Assembly (NCBI GenBank): GCA_013396915.1
Contig: VWZL01002032.1
Span: forward strand, 728,726-792,725
Reading direction: 5' to 3'
Length of the DNA stretch: 64,000 nucleotides
Source: Stercorarius parasiticus
Taxonomy: Eukaryota; Chordata; Aves; Charadriiformes; Stercorariidae
The position numbers and the translations under genes were made by a program. The notes beneath the pieces were generated by a model. The model made no database searches and had not been told where the DNA came from. It was given only the letters and a program-made list of their open reading frames with translations. This document shows, one piece after another, positions 27,301 to 42,300 of this stretch (positions are counted from its first letter, which is position 1; every line of letters starts with the position of its first letter).

Positions 27301-30300
27301 GACAGAGGTAAGTTGTTTCTCAGCCTTTTCTTTCATTCTTTCCAATTTGCCTTGAGACTTATTGAGTTCTTCTATTGTTCTGTTCTGCTCCAAAGTTTTG
27401 ATCTGCAATAACATAAAGTAATGTTAAATTTGTCACACTTTTTCATCTAACATGAAAAAAATAATACTCAGGAGTAATCATAAGCAAGCACTTCAATGTG
27501 TTTTCTTATGGGTTCTTGATGAAATCACATGTACATGTGAACTGAAAAGTTATTAACTTCTCAAATCAATTTAGAAAAAGATTTTAGTTTCAAAGACAGT
27601 TAATTCTCTACAGGTTTTGTGAAAGGAGGTAACTGAACAGACAAAAACCCACAGTAAGAGTTCCCTCTCTGCTAGCCCCTGGAAAAATAGTATGAAAAAG
27701 AGTTGCCACATGTTTTGCTGGTAAAAATCCTTCAGTTGGAATATGCACCTACTTATCTATTTCACTCCGTCAACCACAAGACAGAAACTCACATGAAATC
27801 AATCTTCCTTTTGCTCTAGCAGTGGCAAGCTATCAATGACTGCAAACTACTTGTTCTCACCTGAGTTAAAGCAGGTAATTTATTACTGCTGCAATGTAAT
27901 AAAACACAGGAACAATGAAAATTTAGCATCTTGCCTGGTTTATGTGGGGAAAAAAAGCCTTTTTTCCCCTCCATACCTGTCAGAATAGATCTTCTGTGAG
28001 CAACGTATGGAAAAGTGTAAGATTACAGAGATATTAACAAGAAAGAAAGGGATGCATATACTGTATTTTTCTTAAACTAGCCTGCAAATGTACGTTGTAC
28101 TTTACAGATGCTACTTAGTATATCAAGACAAATTGCAAAATACCCAAACCATTGTAATATTATATTTGCTTTCCCCATCTACGTGGGTTTGAGCAGTTCC
28201 CCATGAACACATTTATTGTAAATGAACTCCAGCTATATCCAACTGGAATAGAAAAATGGATAGAAGCACAAATGTAACCTTTTAACTCACCTTAAGTTCA
28301 TTGGTTTCGGACAGCTTGGCTTTGAGATCAGTATTTGTTTCCCTTGCCAGATTAAGCTGCTTCTGTAGCCTCTCCATCATTTTATGTAACTTTCTGACAG
28401 CGAGATTGGCCTCATCCCTCTCCACAGCTAAGGCAGACCTTACTTGCTTCTCTTCTTCCAGCTGGGTTATTTTCTGACGCAGAAGGTTCATGTGCAGCTC
28501 TTTGCTTTCAAGTTTTTCTTTCTGAGTCTTCAACTAGTTTTACAAACACAAGGATATTTGAAAAAAATAGCTGTGAAAGACAATAGTACTAGACAGATTG
28601 TTTTGGAAATTTAATCCCTGTGTTGCACATTTAACCTGAACTCCTATTCCTCTCCTGAAAATTCTGTAAAGCAGTAGAAGCATATATACACTAACTTGGT
28701 ATCTCTTATATTACCAATTCATTGCGCTTCTCCATCCCTGAAATTGTGCACTACCTTTTAGAATGAATTTACATATAGACTGCACCCTGTTTGAACATAA
28801 ATACTTGTGCATCATTCAAAACATCTGAGATTGTCTGAAATATAAGACACCAGTCAAATGCAAGAGGTAAGAGAGATTCATTAAGGAGACAGTGGTTTCA
28901 GTGGTGGTAGCATACGATATTTCCATCTTTAAACAGTTAATTAAGATTAGTGTGCAAGAAGGAGAACCAACTTACAGAAATAAGAAAGCTTTCATACACT
29001 GCTCCAATACAAGGCCCAGCAGCTTAGTTTTGTAATTTTGGTGCTCGGGGAGCTACCTGTTTTCAGTTTACCTGAGCTGAGCTGCCAGGCTTTACTATGG
29101 AACATCTGAGGAATATTAACATACATACTATATGTCTTGCTAGAGAGGCAGTTGCTTCCAGAAAAAATACAGTGTTGTTTTAAACCTTAAACAAACCTAA
29201 TTCTAAGCTCTAAACCATTCTGATAAGCCTAAAACCAGAAGATTTCACTCTGTTGTAACAGGATGATGGAGGGTGTCCGACCAAATTTGAACAGATTTGC
29301 TCCTAAAGGAGCACAGTTCTTGTTGGAAATCTTGAAATTCTTGGTGAATTACAACCGACATCCTATTAAGTTTCTAGAGAAGTTTGTGTAAGATGCCCCC
29401 CTTCCCAGCAGATCCATTTAGATTTAAATATCAACAGTAGTTGTTTACAGAAGTATATCATAAATGTGTATTAAAAAGTAGATATATACAGACATATAAA
29501 CATGCATAACTTTATACATTTATTTAAGAAGTTGTGAAAAGCAGTATCATGTATTTAACCAACTTGTGGGTTTAGTTGGTTTAATATGCAGTCCGTTTGC
29601 ACAGTTTGCAAACCTTAGCAATTCTTCTTATGTAATGGACATCTTTGAAATTCCTTGTACATATATGAAGCTCCAATCTGCTGCTTCCAGCAAGCCACTA
29701 TAGAAATATAGCCATAACAATGTTTATCTTTGAAGCAAATGGTAATGGTATGTCCTTTTTGCCTACCTTCCTTCTTAGGCTATATGCCATTGTCTTGTTT
29801 TCAATCACTGCATCACCTTCCAGTTTCACTAACTGCTCTACCCGGGCTAGAATTGCATCCACGTTCATATCAAATCCAACCTCTGCTGCTAGGCTATCCA
29901 GCTTCATCTTCTCATTAAGTTGCTCCAGAAATTTCAGATACTAAGAAAAGATGTGGAAAGGTGGATAAAAGAATAATAAAACTTCATTAAAAATTCTGAA
30001 GTACAATTTAAAAGCAATTCCTCCTATACCGTCAACCAACTACACATAGCCACATCCACTACCCAAAAGAAATAACATACTGAAAGGGTATGTTTGTAGT
30101 ACATGTTCCTGACATAATTGCAAATTCTCCATTTGTACTTTTTTAGTCAATGTTTATTTTGTTCATAAATCCCTGGACCTACTGTATTTATCTTCTTAGC
30201 AAGACTGGATTGGTTTTTGCTCCTCTGCAGTAAGAAGAGCACTAGGTATTTGTGTCTTGCTTCTGACTCCCGTTCCCGTCTGTGGCTCTGCTGCTTTACA

Positions 30301-33300
30301 CAACCACGCACTGGCAGGGAGAAGTTAGAAAGGACAGCTACATCCCAATTAATTGCAAGTGCTGCTGTTGGCCACTACTGTGAGCCTAAAACATGTAAAA
30401 CTGGTATCAGTGATGCCAGGGGTGAGATCTGATGTAGTCTGAAGAGACACAGGAATGTTAATATGATCAGTCTTTTGCCTATTTTTGGAACAGCAAGTTT
30501 TATTAGAGGTAACAGTTATTGGTTTGCAAATTGCTTTAAAGATTATGTTAATTGTATCTCTGGTTTACTGATGTGAATACCTAATATTATTTAATCTGTT
30601 TTTTCCTGATTTTGTCCTACCCTGCTAGCTCTTTTAAAACTGCATTAGTTTCCTGGTCTCAATTAGCCTCTCTTGCAAAATCCAGAGCCTACGTTTACCT
30701 TTGTTTTCTCTTACTTCTGCTGCAGGTCATAATCTTTGCAAAGAAAAAACAAAGAGGGGGGGGNNNNNNNNGGGTGGGGGGGGGGGGGGGGGACGGGACG
30801 GGGACAACAAACCAGTTCCATAACTATTGCTTGAGCTTAAGATGATACAACATAGCAAGAATCAATTTTTGTTTCATGATGCTTCTGGTTCAAAAAGTTA
30901 AAAACAGCAGCAGCAGAAAACACTGAAGTTGTTCATTAACAGGAAAAAAAATCACAACAAAAATCTCTTTATTGCAGCAAAATCTAGAGAGGAATTAAGA
31001 AACTAGGGCCACATGTTCTTCACAGAGGAAGCAGAGGGGAAGGACAGCTCCATTTTCTGGTTTGCTCCCAATGTGGTGGTGGATGCTTCATTCACAAAAG
31101 TTATTGTATCATAAACCAATGCAAAACAGACAGCACCAAATCATTGATTCTTTGCAAATTCAACTTTCTAAGCCTTTCTTGATCTTGGCCTGGTAACATG
31201 CTACAACTTGGTCTTTCTTAGCTGTATTGGATGGCTGGTTTAGCTTCCCAGGTAATATGTCATTTTTCAAACTCTTAGTGTGCTATAGGCTAACAGTGTA
31301 TTCATTCATACAATTAATTAAAAAAAATCCTGGTAGCCTTGATGGTCTAAGGATGTAAAAGAATCAAAGACTGCAAAATCTTGAGATGCTGCAGACCAGA
31401 TGATACGTTAGAGAAAGACAGAGAGATCAGAGAAAGCTTTGAGATCAGAGAATTCTTGAAGGACTTTTAATGTATTTACAGAGACTACTTTTAATCTGGG
31501 TTTTTGTTCACATTAAATGCACTTAGAACTCAAAAGCTTTGCTACTTTTTCCAACTAAAATTGTCAGTAAAAGAAAAGATATTACTACTCTCTATATGAC
31601 ATCTGGCTTTGCTAATTTGCATTACTTGTAGTACTGCAATACTCCAGCTGATCAATGCAATACAATCTTTAGTGACTTTTATACAAAAGAAAACAATGCG
31701 TGCAATTACTTTTTGCTTCTCAAGCTTCAAACCATCTTGCATCAGATCTACAGACAGTAATTCCTCTTCCAAGTGTTTCAGTTGATCCTGGAAAGTTTCA
31801 GAAGATTTTTCAGCTTTCCTGCTCTTCTCCAGAGCTTCTTGATACAATCTTGTCTGATTTTCCAAAGCTTCAGTCAATTTAGCTATTTGGGTTTCAAGCT
31901 GAGATACCATCTAGGGAACAAGCAAACCGACAAAACATATGGGGTTAGGTGAGTGTGGAAATATTAGAAAGATATGAAAGATGCATCCTCAAATTATTAA
32001 AAAGAGCATAAAATATCTATCTTTAAAATACATGCATTTAAAAAGACAAAAAGAGAAAAATCTGCTGTAATTACCAGGAGAAAATGGCAGAAGTGGTGAC
32101 ATGTGAGACATCCAAACGTGAACAATAGAAACGGTCTTTAAGATGAATCAACTGACTAAAAGGAGCTAATATCTACACAAAATTAATACAAACTAATTTA
32201 GACACAAACTTTCCAAAGATGTTAGCAAACCAGCAATACCTGGCAATCAGCTAACATTCTTTAAAATCAGCCAAAAAATCACTAGTCTATCGAGGAGCTG
32301 AGTGAAAAAAACAGATAAGTGATTTAGAAAATGTATGCAGCTTGTAGGTGAGAATGTGGATGTGGATAACTAAGTCTCAGAGGAATGCTACCCCATTGTT
32401 AGCTGTTAAAGGGTGTTTAACTAAAAGATTTTGCTTTAAAAAAACACCAAAAATAATAATTTCTGTAATCCAAGCGAAAGGCCAAGGCTAAAAGGATAAA
32501 ATCTCATCATAACGAGAAACTAGACTAACAATTCTGAAAACACTTGCAGCTCTACACTGTTAAGTTTGCAACACCTACATGTAATGTAATGGATTTTAAA
32601 TTGTAAACCACTTATAAATTAAATGCTTGAAAGCATCTGAATACACTACTGCCAAATACTGAAAGACAGTTCTATCTGAAAAGTTGCTTGTTTCCCTCTT
32701 TCCTTCTCTCCTCTTCTTACTGTCATAGAATTATTTAGTTACATAATTAATTATGTTGCATTTGTAACTCAGTGTTCAGACACTCATCTCCAAGCAGACT
32801 CTTCATTTTAAGCATCTGTTTGTCTCCTGTTAATAAAATGAATTATAAGCACACGAACTCCTGCAATTAAATACAAACAATAGTTTCCACCCAACTCGCC
32901 TAAAAAACACTGAGAAATTACTGCTGTTCATACAGTGGTAGAAAACACTACATAATAATAAAACTGCAAAAACACACACAAGTTTTTTGTTTTTCTGCAT
33001 CACATATCACCCAGCAAGATTAAAAAAAAAAGCTTTCAGTAACTTGGTCACACAGCAACGCGCTGCTGCCGGAGAAGCCACGGCCCCTTTATCAGGCTGC
33101 AGAGCGACTGTGGAAGCAGCCCAGTTGCGTGGGGCTTTCACAGGCTTCAAAGGTCCATAAACATGAGAAGGTGAGGGATCATACCACAGAAGGTGAGACT
33201 ACAAAACCACCAAGCTGTCAGTTTATCTTCCAGAGCATCCTGGAACAACCTTCATCCTTGGTTTAGGGATAATCAACAACTTCGAGATTTCCTAAAACAG

Positions 33301-36300
33301 AGCTGCACCCCTATTGCCCAACCCATGTCTGTATCCAGCAACTTAAAAAGGCTGCATTTTTGGTCTTGCAGTTCTGACCTCTGCAATTTCCTGTGACAAC
33401 GGCATGTGCAGCTTGACCAACCAGCCTGCAAAAAAACACTTCCTGCTTTTTGTTCTAATCTGGCTACCAGATAATTTCAAACCAACACCTTTTATTTCTT
33501 GTGTTACAACAAGTTGCAAATACCCATTTCCAGAGGCAACCCCTATCTTGGGGATGGCAAGGTTCACCCCTGCTGCAACTAAATAACCCTCAATAAAATT
33601 TTCCTGAACTTTATTTTTAGCTTGTGCTAAACTTTTATTTTCTCTTGTGCTAAGAAGAGGGCATGTGCAAGCCCCAGGCCCAGCCCCACAGCACACCAGA
33701 ACAGAAAGTGGGCTACAGCTATGCAGTTGGTAGGACATTTCCCTCAACAGCCCAAAAGTCACAGGCACGGACACGGACATGTGATGGACTTAGGATAAAT
33801 GCAAAAAAGCAGCATGTAGGATGAAGTTACAAGGTCCTTCACATCATAGTGGCTTTTTGTTTTTCTTCATTTCGAACACAACTAAATATTCTTAGTATTA
33901 TATTAACAATCAATAAGCTATACTGTTCTGGTTTGGTAAGATGTGATCTTAAACTTCCACTGTTTTCTATGTACCCATATACGCACACAGATGTGTGCAC
34001 CTAGTACAATTTTTTTTTTTTTACTACTAGCTGAAAAGCATTAGAGCTCCCACATCGCTTATCATGGTACTTACAACTTGTATGTCGCTTTACTGCGTTG
34101 CATTCACTATCCCAAGCTGAAAAGTTCTTGTCTGTTGAGTCTTCCCTTGCATAGAAGCCTCTAGACACTCTCATGGCCCTTTCCACTACTTTTTGAAGAC
34201 CCTTTTTTTGAATGAACTATCATAACTGTATGTGCTACTCAGAATCCAGCAGCCATGGATTTATAGAGTGGCATAATTATGGTTTTCATTTTCTTCTCAA
34301 CTTTTTTCCCAATAATTTCTCACATTCTAGTTGGTTGGGGTTTTCTTGGTCAGCCCTAAGTCAGTACGTATATTACTCTGCTTTTATAAATGTTTAATTT
34401 AATTTCACAAATTATTTTCCACTCAATTCTTTTGTTTGGAAGGATAAAGAGGATAAAACCCTAAAGCTAAGTATGCATTTATGACATCACCATAAAAATC
34501 ATCAAGAAACACGAACAGAAGATTTTAATGGCAGCAGCAGCAAAGCTTAATCAATTTTGGCATTTAATTCAATATGCAATGACAAAACCTGATAAAATTA
34601 AGATAATCTACAATCAGATGAATTGTAGATAGTCAAGAGAAACGGTTTTGGCCACATGAATTTAATTTGCTGCAACAGATCTGCAACAAAACTTATTAAA
34701 CAGAAAGGACCTGAACCCAGAGACCTCATAACTAGGGCTGAGCTCTGTATGAACTGAAAATATTTGCTTGCCTTGGACTCCAGGTGCCCGTGAACTCCTC
34801 TGGTACGTTACAAATAATAAATGACAAAACCACCCAAGAGCTGTCCAAACATATTCAGATGACACACCTCTTACTATAACTGCTGAAGAGATCACTAGGA
34901 CACTGATTCAAAGCTGTTTCTTCATCCTGCAGTAGAATACCTATCACTGGACATTGTCAGAGTATATGCTGATTTTTTTGGAATGAAATTACAATTTTTG
35001 TTAATGCTAAGGGCTAGTGTACAGACTATGACTAACTCAGATGCCCTTCAGATACCAAAATCACCATAATTAGGAAACATAATCTTCAAGAGAATTTCAG
35101 ATTTCACAGAAAATCTGACTATAGCAGTTGCAGTGAGTAATTTTCTCACAGGGCTTTTAAAATTTAAACTTTTCACAGTTCTGTTTGACAGCTGCATGTG
35201 CAGAGGTAAGCCAGACATAGCTGACAAGGCTTGGACATGAAGATAAACATTTTGCCAGTTCATCTGGTATATATGATCCTATACACAAAACTCCCAGAGA
35301 AGCTGCAGTGATGATTTAAAAATGAAAACCCAAAACCTGTTTAGAGAAGGCATCAAAACACTCAGTCAGGGAGGGTCCTCTTTCTCACAGATTCTTGCAT
35401 TGTTTTTTCCTGATCCCACTAATCTAGTTTGCAAAGGCAAGTTGCTTGCAGTAATGTCCTGTCAAAAATGAAACAATCTTTACTCAGGGAAAGGAAAGAC
35501 CTAATGGTAAACTTCCTGCTGTTATACACTAGCGTATTTATTAGCACATTTTTAATTTCCATCAGCAAGCACTTGGCATTCATACCCCTAGCTGTTCTGG
35601 CATTGCTGCTGGATTGCGGCCACAAAGAGGGTGTTTTGAAACAAGCTAACTTGGGCACCAGCAATGCTACAGGCTAATTTGCCCTGCCAAGAACTTTAAT
35701 GATTCACTTTTGTGGGTCTTTTACTTAGGGCAGGACAGTTTACTGAAAGGTCTATAAGAAATCCTATCTGAAGACAATTAACCTTTTTCTTGATTGACTA
35801 ATAGTAAAGCACGCATATCCTAACGCTGATGTTATATCCAAATCTGGAAAGAAATTCACCCAGAGATGCAATAGGAATCTGATTGACGCATATATACCAA
35901 CATGTATATTCCTTAGAAATGGAACCTTAGAAAATGCTTTTTTTTAATTCTGATTTGCAGAAAGAGAAGTAGCTCACTGAAAAACAACTTTTTGATGACA
36001 AAGTCTATGTTTTACTAGAAAGAGATTCACAGGTGCGTAATATTGGCATTTTAGCTTAGTTATTTCAAAGCCCCCAATCTTAATGTAGAAACTCTTCTGA
36101 GAATAGATGCCAGCAGTACTTTAGTAACAGTTCACTTTGGGGCAACGCAAATAAATTTTTCGAACAGAGTCATAGCAGTAAAACATTAAAACTTCATCAC
36201 TTAACATACTTAGCAAATACAATGATCCACAAAACTTCATCATTCAACTACAACCACCAAATTCACCAAACAGTATTAAATTTAAAGCTAATATTTATGG

Positions 36301-39300
36301 TTCAGGAAACTGAGTCAATTTTTTTTTTTTAGAAAGAACTGGCATTTTGGGGGAGTGCTAACACAAGTGTAGCTGGCAATTACTGTATTTCCTAGCAGAG
36401 GCAGAATGCTACACTAGACACACCTGACATAGCTCCTCTACTATATAAAAATAAACAAACAAAAGCTGGCAACTGTAAGACTAGCATTTTAGTTCCAAAG
36501 CACAGATTTAGTCATTGGCAGATTGGAGCTGATACCTGCTCTGCCTTAGTAATAAAGGCTTCCTTTTAGCACATATATTTCATCTTGATAGCAATAATAC
36601 TGAAAAGCAAATCAGTCTCCATCCTCAGACCCCTGCCCAAAAAAAAAGGGAGTTACTTTGCATTGCAAAAGTCAGCAGGTCTTTCTAGGAGAGAGAGAGG
36701 GGTTAGAGCATAGCACCCAAATAAATGAATTTTAACACTGTTATAGAAAACTACCTGTTTTTCTGAACATCAGTATCTTTACCTCTAAAATAAGAATAAT
36801 CACAGCTGTTTAGAAAAAGAATAGTTGATTATTGTATATTTTACAGTAGTTCTCTGCAACAGAACGCGACTTCTCCAAGCAATGCTGTTACTTGGAGAAC
36901 CAGTCGCATTCCTCTCAAGCAGCTGGAAAAGTTCCTATCTGCAACAAAATAAATATTGAGTTTGAATCCTCCCCAATATTACCAGTCTGCAGGATGATCA
37001 AGTGGACAAGCCAGCATGTAAAGCTAATATGAAGGAATAATATCAGGAATAATAAGAACTGAAATGAGTAGCACGCACTATGCATGTACTGTAGTATATC
37101 CACAGAGACCAATAGTGGCTCAATGCAGTAAGCAAATGGACTTAGCCGCAGATGAATCTTACAAAAGCAGCAGATCACCTGAAAGCATTCCCAGAAGCAA
37201 AATCTTTTCACTCAATAGCTACCAGTCAACTTAAATTTCCCTTTCTCAGCAGTTCTCAAAATAATCAGCATCTCAACAGAGTGTACTGTATGCCAAAACA
37301 ACAAATAGTACACACACACATGCCCATAAAATTGTCATTAGATTTCAATTTGAAAGCTTTTCGCTTGTGGAAACAACGCTCCATTACATGTAGCAAAACT
37401 GTAAAGAGCTTCTATATTAAAAAGTTGTTGCCACACATCCACTTCAGTGGAGCACTCTCAAATTTAATAATTTTCACAAAGATTGTTTGCATTGAAATTT
37501 GGCATACTAACTCTCAAACTATGGTATGGGGGAGCTTTTTTTTAACAAAATATTTAATCTGAACGCACAGGGGTACTTTCAAGACCTATTTCTGATCTTG
37601 GTCAGAATACAAAAAAATTTGCTAACATAAAAAACTATCACATCAGCAGGAGATTCTAGAATCTTAAAATCTGGCAAGGACACAGAAGTTGTTTTTCAGC
37701 GGCTCAGTAAAAACAGCTTTTGATTTAGGGTGTGACTTTTAATTATATAATAGTCCTCACTGGCAAAATTAATATATGCCCATGTAAGCAAGTGAGAAAC
37801 TTCAGTGCAGTGTTGGGATACTGACGTTGGTCAGACTATATTCTGGCTCACCTTCCTCCTGAGCTGTCCCTTCTGTGCCTGTACAGGCTAGTACACCTTT
37901 GCAAACACTACCAGCCAAACTGCATCCAGCCAGAGCATTAGAACACCTGGCTGCCTTCCTATTGCCTTTCTCCTAGATGGCGAACAGTTATGGTTTCAAC
38001 AATGTTTAACTGTAATTGTAAAAATACCTTTTTTCTTTTTAGTTGCAGGTTTTGACAATTGGAGGGAAAGAAGTTGCCTGGGGCAACGCATCAATTATGT
38101 CTGCTTTGAGGAACAAATCTGTCCTTGAAGTCACTATTGTAGCAGCAAATACATACTTGTTCACATGTTCCACTAAATCATAGCAACCGTGCAGCCACTT
38201 TTGATGTCTGCTAAGTGGCACTAAAACCAAATTATGTCTTAACTGAAAGGCCATTCTGTGTATTTTCTTGTTAACAGCATCTATTATTAATTTCATTTCT
38301 GACTTTCTCCTACTTAATAAAACATAGATGCTTTTCACCTATTATTTCAAATCAATAGACAACAAAATTAAAGGGCTTTGTAATTTCAAAACCTAAGCAG
38401 AAGGAACAAACACTCTAACAGATAAATAAAATGAAAAAGAATACAAAGAGAATAAATACACACATTGGGTGAGTGCAGTAGTTGCTGACTTACTATTTCT
38501 TTACTCTGCTCTTTGCAATTTATTTCTTGGATCCTCTCCAAAATGGCCTTCTCCGAAGGTTTAACTTTTGCAGATCCACCACTGAGTAGGGTGGCAATTT
38601 GCTCTTTAAAAGCCTCTAAAGAGCTCTGAGCAGTCCTGGCCTCTTCTCTGCTGCTCTTCAAGCTTCCACCCAGCTCACTGGAAGATTTCTTCAGATCGTG
38701 CAGTTCCCGCTTCGAGGCATCCAAAGCTTTCTGATTAGCACTCAGTTTATCTTGGAGGTTTCTGATCTCCTTCTCCAAACTCTGTCTTTCTATGGCAGCA
38801 CTGTCAAGATCCTAAAATACATGAAAGATTAAACCAAGTTTTAAAAATTTTTTATAACCTCTCCCCTCCGCACACAAAGCAGGGAATAACTCAGAAGCAG
38901 GTACTGCAGATAGAGAAATTAGGACCCAGTATTGCTCCTATGGGCTCAACATCAGGGCTTCATAGGAGAACACCCACTGAAATTGATGAAAGCCCAAAGT
39001 CTGCTGCAATCACACTATAGACTAACCTCTTGCACTGGCCTGCATGAATTAATACATGAATAAAATTTGCAAGTAAACGAAAAACAATTTTTTTTTAAAA
39101 ACTATTGCTATCTTATTTTTTCATTCAGATAATATGGACTTCAAAAACAAACAGTGAACAAGATGTAACACAAATAAAGCCAAAGTACTACACCTCAGAG
39201 GGGAGGGGATGGGATGGGATGGGATGGGATGGGATGGGATGGGATGGGATGGGATGGGATGGGCAGACAGAACTGTGTATCCTGACCCATGACGCAAAAG

Positions 39301-42300
39301 CAAATGATGATAAAAAAATGAAAGAAAAATAGCCCATCTACATATAAAGAAAAAATCATCTCTCATTCAGTCAACTTGTGTACCTCTTTCCTCTCCCGAC
39401 AATACCAATGTTAAGAGTGCTTACACATTCATATACAAGAATAAAATTTGCAGTGAAATCAAATAAAACTTCTCAGGGTATTAACTGATTCATAGGAACA
39501 AACGGGAAAGAGTATTACTTCACACAAGACACACAATTATGCCAAAGGATGGCATATTTATAGAGAGTGATTAAATTTCTCTGGAAGTTTCAGTTATTTA
39601 GTAGAGGCTCAGTAAGTGGAGTGATACAAACTAAGATTGCGTACATTGGAGTTTTGTTGGAGGAGAATTGTTCCAGAGCAGCTGTGAGTATGGTGACCAC
39701 TCAGGGGTCTCTCAGGGTCTACATGTGCTTGCCGTGTAGCATAGTAAGTCATTTGTATTAATGGAATATATGCCAATCAAGTAGTAAATCTGGGAGTATT
39801 TATGTAGATCAGCAGTGAGGATGGACAAAAATGGAGTTTGGGAGTCACCCTTGGAAATAAAATATAAATATACAATACTAAAAATACTAAAAAATTTTAA
39901 ATAGCTTCAAAAAGGCAAACATGCAAACACATAAATGAAAACAAACCAAAACAAACCCTGTCATTTAGGAAATTATTTTGTACTACCCTGTTCTAAAGTA
40001 ATTGTAGAACTCTCTTGGAAACAAACGTTGGCATGATTCCTTGCCATTTTCTCTTTTTTAGTCTAAACAAGTCCTATTAAGAGAAAATTCCCACCTGTGC
40101 TCAGAATTCCATTATGGTAATTACAGCAAAGAATAAAGAGTGTTTTTTCTCAATTACAGTTTTCAGTAGTTTGTATTTTCCCTTTCAGAAAGACACTGCA
40201 CAGTACCAGGGAGCTTACCTAATTACAATCTTGCTTCAAATTGTGAACATCTGCAAACAAACACAGTTGAACCAAAAGATCAAGGTATAAAATAAGGAAC
40301 TGCAAGCCTGTTGACGCCCAAACAATAAAAAAAAAAAAAAAAAAAACAACCAAAAAAACCCCACAAGCAATTTAAAGAATGAAAGGCTGTAAAATTAAAA
40401 AAATTAAAATTTTGAACAATCCTCCTTGGAACCTCTCTTGAATGGAGAGCATTGGCTAGCTTCAGCAAGAGCAGCCTGAACATTGAATGGTATCCAGAAA
40501 TTTAGGGACTGCAACACGTAAAGGTGGTATCCCAACTAGAAGCAAACCTCTAAGAGCCTAAGTGATCAGTGCAAGCAGATAAAACAATTTACACCCCAGA
40601 AGACTGAAAGGATGGAACCGCAAGAGCTCATGTTTCCTCTTTGGCTTCTCAACACTTATGCCTAATGTCCCATAGCTCTGAATTATATGAAGGTTTCGGT
40701 ACCCAGCTTGTAGGGTCAAAAAAGCTACCTAACACTGACACACAATAAATTTTGAAAACAGGAATAATTATGGAAACTGATGTTCAAAGAAAACAGCATT
40801 AGACATTAGGTGGATTTACACCGAGTAGACTGTGTCAATGACAAGTTGTTAGACACCAGAGATGCAGCAGGTCCACCACAGCTGTGCTCACCTGCAGACA
40901 TAGAAAGCAGCACCAAATGTTCGTCAACTATACGAGACCAGAGCAAAATGGCACATTTGGCACAGTGCTGTACTTAAAGTTACCCATTCAGGCTGGGACA
41001 CAGCCTACCCACGCTCACCCTCTGGCACCCTACCTGCTCGAGACTAGAAAAGATGTAAGAGTACCCGGACCATTGCCCAAGACACTGGCGAGGCCTCCCT
41101 CACAAGAAATCATGTGTTCAATATTAGGTCAGCTGCATTCACAGAGAATGCATTCAAGCTGTAACAGGTGGAGAAAATTGCTTCTCTCTTAAGCAGAGAA
41201 AGAGAGGGACTCTTCCATAAGGAACGTCTAAAGAGCTGCATTTAGCACTTTCAGCCTGAGTGAGGGAGATATGATCACATTAAAGAGACAGACAAATGAA
41301 ACAGAGTAAACAAGAAGGGATAAGATCTTTCAAGTAATAATACATATTAATACATATCCTCACTCTGTTGATCTCAATATCTAAAATGCATTTTTTAAAG
41401 CTGTGATATCTCTTCCTTAATATACTGTATTCTTTCATATTTCTCAAGATTTCAACTAACGTCCTATACACATATAAGGTCTGTTGGTCTCTCATTTCAT
41501 CCAATAATCTTTATTTTTTAAGTGGATACCAGTCAAATTAGTTACTATTTCTGAGGCACTTTTAAGTGTCAGATTACATACTATAGCTAATAATTATTCT
41601 ATTTCAACTTGGAATTTGCAGGCTGAGAGAGTTGGAGTTGTTCAGCCTGGAGAAGAGAAGGCTCCGAGGAGACCTTATAGCAGCCTTCCAGTACCTGAAG
41701 GGGGCCTACAGGAAGGATGGGGAGGGACTCTTTATCAGGAAGTGTAATGATAGGACACAGGGTAATGGCTTCAAACTGAAAGAGGGGAGTTTTAATTAGA
41801 TATCAGGAAGAAATTCTTCACTGTGAGGGTGGTGAGGCACTGGAACAGGTTGCCCAGGGAGGCTGTGGATGCCCCATCCCTGGAAGTGTTCAAGGCCAGG
41901 CTGGATGGGGCTTTGAGCAGCCTGGTCTAGTGGGAGGTGTCCCTGCCCATGGCAGGGGGGTTGGAACTACATGATCTTCAAGGTCCCTTCCAACCCGAAC
42001 CATTCTGTGATTCTGTGAATTTCTTTAGAATGTCTAAGTGAACACTACCTACTCCAAAGTGATTCAGGTGGTCAAACTCAGTTTTCCAGCACTTTGAATT
42101 ACCTTACCTAGTTCTCTCTTCTAAAAAAAAAACAAACAAACAAACAAAAAAAACCCACACAACAACAAACAAAATAACCACTCCACAAAANNNNNNNNNN
42201 NNNNNNNNNNNNNNNNNNNNNNNNNNNNNNNNNNNNNNNNNNNNNNNNNNNNNNNNNNNNNNNNNNNNNNNNNNNNNNNNNNNNNNNNNNNNNNNNNNNN

